From Bacteroidales bacterium UBA1176 (GTDB lineage: Bacteria; Bacteroidota; Bacteroidia; Bacteroidales; WCHB1-69), in NCBI GenBank assembly GCA_002311645.1, contig DBYW01000003.1:232322-252754 (forward strand): a DNA stretch of 20,433 nucleotides, read 5' to 3'. Below are positions 1 to 5,867 of this stretch, piece by piece. The position numbers and the translations under genes were made by a program. The notes under the pieces were generated by a model that did no database searches, was not told the DNA's origin, and worked only from the letters and a program-made list of their open reading frames with translations. The first letter of the stretch is position 1, and each line of letters opens with the position of its first letter.

Positions 1-102
1 CTGCCCTACGACGAGATTGCCGCCATTCTCGGCATCTCGGTGAGCAATGTCAGCGTGCGTTTGGTGCGCATACGCGAGAAACTCAAATCATTCACCGACT
101 AA
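1..102 (+). CDS. ECF-type RNA polymerase sigma factor, C-terminal fragment
   Basis: Only the last 33 codons of a gene entering from the left edge are present, ending in TAA at 100-102. The peptide begins LPYDEIAAILGIS and continues with NVSVRLVRIREKL. This is the helix-turn-helix of sigma-70 region 4 that contacts the -35 promoter region: an 'EIA..L.IS...V..R..R.R..L' pattern typical of extracytoplasmic-function sigma factors. The partner gene starts 13 bases downstream, so the two are almost certainly co-transcribed, as sigma/anti-sigma or sigma/membrane-protein pairs usually are. The fragment is too short to assign an ECF subgroup. Confidence 0.85.
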   Translation: MPYDEIAAILGISVSNVSVRLVRIREKLKSFTD

Positions 103-115
103 ACCTCAAACAGAT

Positions 116-673
116 ATGGAACAGTACGAAGACATCAAAAGCGAACTGCAGCAGAATGTGGAGCAGCACAGCGCCTTCAACAAGGAGGTATGGCGGCGTG
201 CAGTGAAACGGCACAGCAGGCACCTCTATATGCAGACCTTGTTTTCCACTATATTTCTTGTGATCATATTTGCCGCCTCTACCATTTTTCAACTATTGCC
301 TTGGTGGATTCTGATTCCCGCTGACCTGATTATTGGTTACGTTGTGGTGGAGGCCCTTATCGGCTCAAACGGTCTCCGAAAGGCCGATGTGCAGAGTCGC
401 GAGGGGCTTCTCTCCATGCGGGAATGCATGCGCAAGGAGAGCTCTTACTCAAAGCGCAGGCTAATCATTATGAAAATTGTGGCTTTGCTCGGTGTACTTT
501 TGGGGGTGGTAATGCTTATCTACCTCTGTTTATATGACGACCGAGACACTTTTGTAGCCGTGCTTATCGGAATTCTTGCCTCCTTTGTTATCGGCGGGTC
601 GCGGTTCGAGAAGCGGGTAAAGAAAGAATCCGACGATTTCGTCGAAGAAATCGACGAGTTGCTGAAAGAATAA
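116..673 (+). CDS. four-helix membrane protein downstream of an ECF sigma factor
   Basis: This 185-residue protein has no enzymatic motif I recognise. A charged cytoplasmic-looking N-terminus (residues 1-38, 'MEQYEDIKSELQQN') is followed by four hydrophobic segments at about 41-60, 63-83, 116-140 and 144-161, and a charged C-terminal tail ending DDFVEEIDELLKE. The ATG at 116 was chosen over an in-frame ATG at 47, because the earlier start would overlap most of the sigma-factor fragment while 116 lies just 13 bases after its stop. Its position suggests a membrane-bound regulator (anti-sigma-like) or sensor for that sigma factor. However, it lacks a visible zinc-binding anti-sigma motif, so this role is inferred from context only. 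Confidence 0.75.
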   Translation: MEQYEDIKSELQQNVEQHSAFNKEVWRRAVKRHSRHLYMQTLFSTIFLVIIFAASTIFQLLPWWILIPADLIIGYVVVEALIGSNGLRKADVQSREGLLSMRECMRKESSYSKRRLIIMKIVALLGVLLGVVMLIYLCLYDDRDTFVAVLIGILASFVIGGSRFEKRVKKESDDFVEEIDELLKE

Positions 674-811
674 AAACGCAATTGAAGACCATACCTCAGC
701 CAAAATTCGCCTCCCGCGAGTTTGGCGGTGGCCAATGTGTGGGAGTGACATCTACGAATGGTACGAGATTGAAAACAAGGCTGAATTCGAAGAACTGGTG
801 CGCATAAAACA
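674..811. other. convergent intergenic region with GC-rich hairpin
   Basis: This 138-base stretch separates two convergent genes. It holds a GC-rich imperfect hairpin at 709-732 (arms GCC-TC-CCGC and GCGG-T-GGC, loop GAGTTTG). An alternative longer-range stem, GCCAAA/TTTGGC, spans 699-726 and is mutually exclusive with it. Neither stem has a clear run of T residues on either strand, so a standard intrinsic terminator is not obvious. It may act as a bidirectional terminator or be a copy of an extragenic palindrome. No convincing gene was found here. Confidence 0.35.
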
Positions 812-1003
812 TCACCGGTCCTTCTCTTCTTCCTCCTGCCGGCTGAAATGGACAGCCGTCAAGAAGGCCGTCAAGGGAACCAGGCCCGCCAAGGTCACTA
901 TCAGCATAATATTGCCACCAGCCCAGTGCATTATCTTGAACAACAGCGCCAAACTTAACAAACTTATGGTGGTGGCTCCCAATTTGTAAATGGATTTTAT
1001 CAT
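812..1003 (-). CDS. 63-residue GldL-like two-helix membrane protein
   Basis: The protein is almost entirely two hydrophobic helices (about residues 8-24 and 31-53) joined by the turn FKIMHWAGGN, with a short acidic tail QEEEEKDR. The FK-[IL]-x-H-[WF] turn followed by a Gly-rich step and 'ML' is the hallmark of the N-terminal membrane region of GldL, which with GldM forms the proton-driven motor of the type IX secretion/gliding machinery. It ends where GldL's cytoplasmic domain would begin. The second helix has no acidic residue where GldL carries its essential glutamate. The ATG is 15 bases after the stop of the GldM-like gene, so the two are co-transcribed. The K-x-x-H-W-x-G turn also occurs in other small membrane proteins of the phylum, so true GldL homology is probable, not certain. 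Confidence 0.65.
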   Translation of the reverse strand: MIKSIYKLGATTISLLSLALLFKIMHWAGGNIMLIVTLAGLVPLTAFLTAVHFSRQEEEEKDR

Positions 1004-1018
1004 ATTGTGACAATTATA

Positions 1019-1702
1019 TTATTCACTAACGTTACAATCTCCTCCGTTGCCTTCTATCGCTCGTAGTACACGAACTGCTGCCAAATACGCCTGCTGTTGG
1101 ATCTGTTCCAATTGGTTCACCACCTCAACCGCCATCGCGTGATCGAAATAGTGCTCTTCCCAAGATGCCTCTCCATATTGCCAGGCCGTCTGATTCGTAT
1201 GAAAACTGATGTCTTGAGCAATGCGCTCTCGCAATTCCTGGTCGTCAACAAGTTGCAACAACTGGTCTTGATAACGTTCTATCTGCGCACGCAACTTGGC
1301 CGCTTTGCCTTGATAGAGCATAAAATTTGTGGAATAGTCCACGTCATCAAGACGGAGGAGGGTCTCCCCTTCCCCTCTGTTGACATTCTGTATAAATTCC
1401 GCACGCAGATTGTCAAGATACTGCTGCAAACTGTCTTCTGACAAGGCCAACAACGCCACCTTCCGACATATCAATGTGTCGGACGCTTTTGTCTTCAGAA
1501 CCTGGGCGCATTCATCTTTCACCAACTCGGATAGCAACACATTATTGTTTCTGGCCGTCTCAACAGAGGATCGGTAAGAAGCCAGCACGTCGTGTGATGT
1601 GGTGTTCAGGGAAAGTCCCGACAACAGCCCTAACAGCAGGCAGAATATGGCCACCACCACACACAAGACCCTAAGATTTGACAATTTCTTGGTGAAATTC
1701 AT
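1019..1702 (-). CDS. GldM-like protein reduced to transmembrane helix plus first periplasmic domain
   Basis: This 227-residue protein has a short basic N-terminus, one transmembrane helix (about 11-31) and a long, mostly helical periplasmic region. The layout matches the N-terminus of GldM: a helix, then 'LNTTSHDVLASY' resembling GldM's '(L/M)NVS.EV..AF'. After a helical bundle comes 'WEEHYFDHAMAVEVVNQLEQ' with 'AYLAAVRVLRAI', resembling GldM's 'Y..F...P..A....L...Q.DV...E..V'. GldM is usually above 500 residues with three more beta-rich domains; here the protein stops right after the first. The ATG at 1702 is preferred over an in-frame TTG at 1720 because it is a standard start with GGAATTAAG just upstream. 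The gene begins 24 bases after a T9SS-sorted protein gene. Homology is a pattern-level judgement. Confidence 0.6.
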   Translation of the reverse strand: MNFTKKLSNLRVLCVVVAIFCLLLGLLSGLSLNTTSHDVLASYRSSVETARNNNVLLSELVKDECAQVLKTKASDTLICRKVALLALSEDSLQQYLDNLRAEFIQNVNRGEGETLLRLDDVDYSTNFMLYQGKAAKLRAQIERYQDQLLQLVDDQELRERIAQDISFHTNQTAWQYGEASWEEHYFDHAMAVEVVNQLEQIQQQAYLAAVRVLRAIEGNGGDCNVSE

Positions 1703-1726
1703 CTTAATTCCAAAAAACAACGTTAC

Positions 1727-2407
1727 TTATTCTTTCACGAATTTCACCGTGTTCACTTTGCCACCGCTGGTGACCTTCACAAAATAGATGCCCGACGACA
1801 AATCAGAGACGCTAATTATGGTGTTGGCCGCGGCGTTGTCAACACTTTTCACCTGTTGGCCTGCTGCACTGTAAACCGCAATACGGGTGCCTTCGACATT
1901 GTTCAGGCGGATGGCGTCCGCAACCGGATTCGGCGATACCGAGATGGTGTTCGTCCATTCATCAACGCCCACACCTTCCACGAAGTAGCCGAACTCTAAC
2001 CAGCCTCCCGAAACGGTTTTGTCGAACTTGGCGTAACCGTATGTGTTGGGGGTGCCGGAGAATTTCAGTGCGGCATAACCGACATTCATTCCTTGTCCGG
2101 AATAGGTGTCCAGAGTGACCATGTTGGACGACCATGCTATAGAGGAGTTACATGCGTTCCACACTTCGTCAAGGGAAGCGTATTCCGCCACCGTGTACAT
2201 CTGGTCGGAGTTGGGAACGGCCACAAATCCCGACATGGGTTCCAACTGAACCTCGCTGGGGTCGTAATTCGGAATGGAGATTTGGTTTATTCCGTTCACC
2301 ACCAGCACTCCGTTAACGGGCGTGATTTGGACAGTAGAATAATTTTGGGCGAAAACGCTGAAGGCACACACCAGGCAGAGTGCCACTGTTGTAAAAATGT
2401 TTTTCAT
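1727..2407 (-). CDS. small secreted protein with T9SS type A C-terminal sorting domain
   Basis: A typical Sec signal peptide (MKNIFTTVALCLVCAFSVFAQ, residues 1-21) precedes about 130 residues of polar, beta-rich sequence that I do not recognise. The C-terminal ~75 residues form a T9SS sorting domain, with VSPNPV at 157-162, AVYSAAGQQV in the middle, LSSGIYFVKV at 203-212 and a basic end KVNTVKFVKE. Such domains direct export across the outer membrane and are usually cleaved by the PorU-type sortase. The ATG at 2407 is chosen because it starts the signal peptide; an extension to 2446 would add 13 non-signal-like residues. It is the first gene of a set with the GldM-like and GldL-like genes, which hints at a functional link with secretion, though the mature domain's role is unknown. 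Confidence 0.85.
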   Translation of the reverse strand: MKNIFTTVALCLVCAFSVFAQNYSTVQITPVNGVLVVNGINQISIPNYDPSEVQLEPMSGFVAVPNSDQMYTVAEYASLDEVWNACNSSIAWSSNMVTLDTYSGQGMNVGYAALKFSGTPNTYGYAKFDKTVSGGWLEFGYFVEGVGVDEWTNTISVSPNPVADAIRLNNVEGTRIAVYSAAGQQVKSVDNAAANTIISVSDLSSGIYFVKVTSGGKVNTVKFVKE

Positions 2408-2483
2408 ATAGCTATATTTTTTTTTGCAATTATTATAACGTAGCAACTGTATAAAAAACTACAAAACCAGGAATCTGAATTCT

Positions 2484-2822
2484 TTATTGCTTGGGCTTGC
2501 GGACATAGTGCGGCATCTCCATGGGTATCTCCATAGAAAGCTCGATGTAGCCGGCAAACTCACCATCTTTAAACCAGGGCGACTGATAAATCAGCTTTTT
2601 CTTGCCATTCTTCTCGATGGTGTAGGCGTTCACGTTGTGGTTTTTCAGCATCTCCGCCAACTTGGTGCGGGCAGGCTCCGGGTGGCAGTCTAATAGGTTC
2701 TGGCCGATGATTTGTTGGCCGTGACTGAGCACATTCACCGCCATCTCGTTCATTTCCAAAATTTTGCCGTCTTTGTCACAGACAGTGACGGAATAGGGGG
2801 CTTCATTGAAATATTCTAACAT
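2484..2822 (-). CDS. single-domain PAS protein
   Basis: This 112-residue soluble protein is essentially one PAS domain. It contains FNEAPYSVTVCDKDGKILEM (the paired PAS strands), 'N..A.N.L', the segment GQNLLDCHPEPARTKLAEML, and the closing strands around KKLIYQSPWFKDGEFAGYIE. PAS domains bind small ligands, haem or flavin, or mediate dimerisation. No kinase, cyclase or DNA-binding output domain is attached, so it must act through a partner or as a small sensor. The H-P-E-P-A segment is familiar from stand-alone PAS proteins of anaerobic bacteria. It lies 72 bases downstream of the ABC permease gene on the same strand, with a predicted hairpin between them, so co-transcription is possible but not clear. 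Confidence 0.8.
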   Translation of the reverse strand: MLEYFNEAPYSVTVCDKDGKILEMNEMAVNVLSHGQQIIGQNLLDCHPEPARTKLAEMLKNHNVNAYTIEKNGKKKLIYQSPWFKDGEFAGYIELSMEIPMEMPHYVRKPKQ

Positions 2823-2850
2823 GTTGTATTAATTGGGAATTGTTGTTAAT

Positions 2851-2873
2851 GGACAACGCTTGCGGCATCGTCC
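2851..2873 (-). other. hairpin between ABC permease and PAS genes
   Basis: In the leftward transcript, GGACGATGC and GCGTTGTCC can pair over nine positions (two of them G-U wobbles) around a five-base loop CGCAA. No U-run follows, so it is not a textbook intrinsic terminator. It could be an mRNA processing or stability element, or a weak attenuator that lowers expression of the PAS gene relative to the transporter genes. Confidence 0.3.
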
Positions 2874-2894
2874 CATATAGTTTTAACTTTTGAA

Positions 2895-4217
2895 TCACGC
2901 TTTGCGGAGCCACTTGAAAATCTCGCGCCAGGAAGGCTTTTTGCCGTACATGAGGATGCCAACGCGATATATCTTGGCGACGAACCAAATGCAGAAGAGC
3001 AGGAACAACAGTGCCACCCCCATGGAGGTTAACAACTGCCAGAACGGCACACCCGCTGGCAGTCGCACCATCATCGTGATGGGCGAGGTGAGCGGAATCA
3101 TCGAGAACCAGAACGCCAATTGTCCGGACGGATTGGTGGCGATGGTGGGGATAAGGATGATGGCCAGGATCAGCGGAATTGTCACCGGCATGGTGTACTG
3201 CTGCGAATCGCTCTCGTTGTCCACGACCGAGCCGGTGGCGGCATAGAGCGTGGCGTATATGAGGTATCCGACAACGAAGAAAAAGAAAAAGCAGAGGATG
3301 ATTTCCGAAAATGAGAAGGAGAAATATTCGTTGATTTTTTGGAAGACAGAGAAATCGGCATTGTTGATAGCTCCCATGGAACCGCCATCCGTCATCTCGG
3401 CCATCTCTTCAGGCACGATATTGCCCTTCACAAACAACCCTGCCACGGAAACGAGTCCGAAGGTAAGCACAATCCAGATGAGGAATTGCGTGATGCCCAC
3501 CAATGCGATGCCCACGATTTTGCCCACCAGCAGTTGCATGGGCTTCACCGAAGAGACAAGCACCTCCACAATGCGGTTGGTCTTCTCCTCCAACACGCCG
3601 CGCAGCACTTGGCTTGCGAATATGATGATGACAAAATAGATGAAAAAACCGCACATCATGCCGACGATCTCGTTCATCTCAGCAATGTTCTCGCGTTCAA
3701 CACCCTCATCATCCACCTGGATAGTGGTAACACTCGATTTGGTGAGTTCTTGCAGCTTGGCAAATCTGTCTGGTGTAATATGCAGCGAATCTTGCAGCAT
3801 CTTGTTAAAGAAAATCTCGTCCATCTGTCCCTCCAAGCTTGATTGCAGAGTGGTGGGGATATGTTCGCGATAGTAGAGGTTGGAGCGCAGGCCCGCACTA
3901 TTGTCAAGGATATGGAGGACGCAATCGTACTTTTCATCTTCAAAAGCCTCTTTCTTCAGCTGGTCCACATTGCCGGAGATATAGCTGAAGTTGACGTTAT
4001 CAGTGTTTTCGAAGCCGTTGATAAAAATCTCGGTGTCATCGACAACGAGCACACTGGTGTGCTGCGACTGTTCGCTGTGCAACACCAGCAACGTGGGCAG
4101 GGCAATGAGCGCGGCAATCAAGATGGGCATCAAGATGGTGATGATGATGAACGATTTCTTGCGCACGCGCGTGATGTATTCGCGGGCTATGATGAGGAGG
4201 GTCTTATTGTTGCTCAT
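2895..4217 (-). CDS. ABC-2 type exporter permease, NatB-like
   Basis: This 440-residue integral membrane protein is the likely partner of the ATPase encoded just upstream. It has the NatB/ABC-2 layout. A cytoplasmic N-terminus (REYITRVRKKSF) and first helix (about 23-45) are followed by a large extracytoplasmic domain of roughly 140 residues. A cluster of helices then begins near 'FFIYFVIIIFASQ', with the signature cytoplasmic stretch GVLEEKTNRIVEVLVSSVKP, and the protein ends in a basic tail (MYGKKPSWREIFKWLRKA). The family exports substrates such as sodium ions, drugs or lipids; the substrate cannot be told here. The ATG at 4217 is preferred over an in-frame TTG at 4253; it overlaps the ATPase gene by 14 bases, indicating translational coupling. 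Confidence 0.85.
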   Translation of the reverse strand: MSNNKTLLIIAREYITRVRKKSFIIITILMPILIAALIALPTLLVLHSEQSQHTSVLVVDDTEIFINGFENTDNVNFSYISGNVDQLKKEAFEDEKYDCVLHILDNSAGLRSNLYYREHIPTTLQSSLEGQMDEIFFNKMLQDSLHITPDRFAKLQELTKSSVTTIQVDDEGVERENIAEMNEIVGMMCGFFIYFVIIIFASQVLRGVLEEKTNRIVEVLVSSVKPMQLLVGKIVGIALVGITQFLIWIVLTFGLVSVAGLFVKGNIVPEEMAEMTDGGSMGAINNADFSVFQKINEYFSFSFSEIILCFFFFFVVGYLIYATLYAATGSVVDNESDSQQYTMPVTIPLILAIILIPTIATNPSGQLAFWFSMIPLTSPITMMVRLPAGVPFWQLLTSMGVALLFLLFCIWFVAKIYRVGILMYGKKPSWREIFKWLRKA

Positions 4218-5145
4218 GGGGGTGCGCTTGATTGAAGGATTCGACTTGTTCAATGAAGATCTCGTTCATAGTAGGCAGTATCTCATTGAAGGATAAAATA
4301 TTGACATATGGCATAACCGCTGCCAGCAAGTCGTTGGCACACTTGCCTTCGGGTAAATGAATCGTATATTGGACAGAGTGCGGCAGCCGGTTGGTTGCTA
4401 AAACCTCGAACTGCTCTGCAAGCATCTGCGTGACCTCCGTGGTCTCTCCACCAATTTCAAGGCTGAAGACATTCTTCTTAAACTGTGTCTTGATATCATA
4501 GAGGTTCCCCTCCAAGATTTTTTGCGACTGATTGATAAGCGCGATTTCATCGCATATCTCCTCCACTGAAGCCATATTGTGGGTGGACAGTATGATGGTT
4601 GCCCCCTGTTTCTTCAAATTATGGATTTCTTCCTTGAGAAGATTGGTGTTGATGGGGTCGAAGCCGCTAAAGGGCTCGTCAAGGATGAGGAACGAGGGCT
4701 CATGCAGGATGGTGGTGATAAACTGCACTTTCTGCTGCATTCCTTTGGAGAGTTCCTCCACGGGGCGGTTCCACCAATCGAGGATGTCGTACTGCTGGAA
4801 TTTCTTGCGAAGGCGTTTGAAGGCCGTTTCACGATCGAGGCCCTTGAGCTGTGCCAAGTAGATGGCCTGTTCACCGGCTTTCATCTTCTTGTAAAGTCCG
4901 CGTTCTTCCGGCAGATAGCCGATCTGGCGAACATCATCCGCCTCGATGGGACGGCCTTTGAAATAGACACTGCCCGAGTCGGGGAAGGTGATCTGGTTGA
5001 GGATGCGGATGAGCGTGGTCTTGCCTGCCCCGTTAGGGCCAAGCAGCCCGAACACGACGCCTTCAGGCACGGACAGGGAGACACGGTCGAGCGCCAAGTG
5101 GTTGGAATAGCGCTTAGTAACCTCATGTACTTCTATGATATTCAT
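4204..5145 (-). CDS. ABC exporter ATP-binding protein, NatA-like
   Basis: This is a 313-residue ATPase of the ABC-2 exporter class. All nucleotide-binding motifs are intact: Walker A GPNGAGKT at 36-43, signature LSKGMQQ at 132-138, Walker B FLILDEP at 152-158, a D-loop SGFDP and the switch histidine H189 in LSTHNM. After the nucleotide-binding domain (~1-215) comes a C-terminal ~95-residue regulatory domain like that of NatA-type ATPases. It would dimerise and power the permease encoded next. The start codon overlaps the stop of the DUF4290 gene (ATGA), and its own end overlaps the permease start, so the three genes form one translationally coupled unit. Substrate is unknown. Confidence 0.9.
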   Translation of the reverse strand: MNIIEVHEVTKRYSNHLALDRVSLSVPEGVVFGLLGPNGAGKTTLIRILNQITFPDSGSVYFKGRPIEADDVRQIGYLPEERGLYKKMKAGEQAIYLAQLKGLDRETAFKRLRKKFQQYDILDWWNRPVEELSKGMQQKVQFITTILHEPSFLILDEPFSGFDPINTNLLKEEIHNLKKQGATIILSTHNMASVEEICDEIALINQSQKILEGNLYDIKTQFKKNVFSLEIGGETTEVTQMLAEQFEVLATNRLPHSVQYTIHLPEGKCANDLLAAVMPYVNILSFNEILPTMNEIFIEQVESFNQAHPHEQQ

Positions 5146-5813
5146 TCGGCTGGAGTGTTATTTTTCTTTTTTTTCTTCTTCTTTTTCTTCTTCTTGGGTT
5201 TGGCCGGCGTGACGTAGAAGGAGGTATTGCTGTTGAGCAAATGGAGCAACTCCTTGGTTGTGGCAAGGGAAAAGTCCTCCGGTAGTGTCAACGTGCCATC
5301 TGACATCTCAAGGAGCTGACGCTTAATCAGCTCGTCATTCACAGAGTTTCGATTATAACTCAAATACATCAGCTTAAGATCGTTGGCCAGCACCTTGGCC
5401 ATGCGCTTGCGCTCCTCTTCCGGATATTCGGACACCGCCTTGATGACATTCTGCATATTGCGTCCATACGTGCGCAAGACAATATGGTGCTTGTTATAGT
5501 CTGGCTTAACAATGATCTTCTCGCTGGTGTCGGGAACGGGCTTCGGGAACGGGCTGTCGATGTCCAGTTTGTAGTCCGAGATGATGATGAGATGATCCCA
5601 TAGCTTGTGCCAATAGTCCATCGGTTCCTGTACAGAGACCGTGGGTTGCTCCTTGGGGTCGTTGAGTTGTGCCATGACACGGATAATGGCGCGGGCGGCG
5701 GCATTGCGCTGCTCACGGTCCTCGATCTTCATGGTGTCCTCCACCATCTTCTGGACATTGCGCCCATATTCGCGGATAAGCAACTTGCTACGTTTTGTGT
5801 TGTATTCTATCAT
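5142..5813 (-). CDS. DUF4290 family protein with poly-lysine tail
   Basis: This 223-residue soluble protein is recognisable as DUF4290, a Bacteroidota family of unknown function. It begins MIEYNTKRSKLLIREYGRNV and repeats a similar element about 100 residues later (HIVLRTYGRNMQNVI), suggesting an internal duplication with conserved Y-G-R-N. The C-terminus is PAKP, then eleven consecutive lysines, then NNTPAE. The lysines are encoded by a pure AAG/AAA run (positions 5161-5195 read as 35 uninterrupted pyrimidines on the plus strand). The tail may bind nucleic acid or acidic surfaces, but this is inference. The gene has its own -7 element upstream and leads into the ABC exporter genes by an ATGA overlap. 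Confidence 0.85.
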   Translation of the reverse strand: MIEYNTKRSKLLIREYGRNVQKMVEDTMKIEDREQRNAAARAIIRVMAQLNDPKEQPTVSVQEPMDYWHKLWDHLIIISDYKLDIDSPFPKPVPDTSEKIIVKPDYNKHHIVLRTYGRNMQNVIKAVSEYPEEERKRMAKVLANDLKLMYLSYNRNSVNDELIKRQLLEMSDGTLTLPEDFSLATTKELLHLLNSNTSFYVTPAKPKKKKKKKKKKKNNTPAE

Positions 5814-5837
5814 TGTGACGATATTTCAAAAAGAACG

Positions 5838-5845
5838 CAAAAATA
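5838..5845 (-). promoter_or_regulatory. Bacteroidota -7 promoter element upstream of DUF4290-exporter unit
   Basis: On the minus strand the octamer TATTTTTG fits the Bacteroidota -7 consensus TAnnTTTG perfectly and lies 24 bases before the DUF4290 ATG, within the 54-base gap after the membrane-protein gene. No TTG is found at the usual 19-21 base spacing, so the -33 element is weak or absent. It would give the DUF4290-NatA-NatB unit its own transcript. Confidence 0.45.
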
Positions 5846-5867
5846 CGAAAAAAATGGCAGTCGGCCG

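Noticed and set aside
735..989. Short plus-strand frame opposite the GldL-like gene
   Set aside because: Its first part looks protein-like (DIYEWYEIENKAEFEELV), but the rest is the complement of the two-helix protein, and there is no family match or start signal.
696..1013. Minus-strand frame overlapping the GldL-like gene and the intergenic hairpin
   Set aside because: It shares its region with the GldL-like gene, which has a clear motif and helices in another frame; the end of this frame simply translates the GC-rich palindromic element.
4215..4253. Upstream TTG start for the ABC permease
   Set aside because: The ATG at 4217 gives the normal family N-terminus and a short coupled overlap; the TTG extension adds residues not typical of the family.
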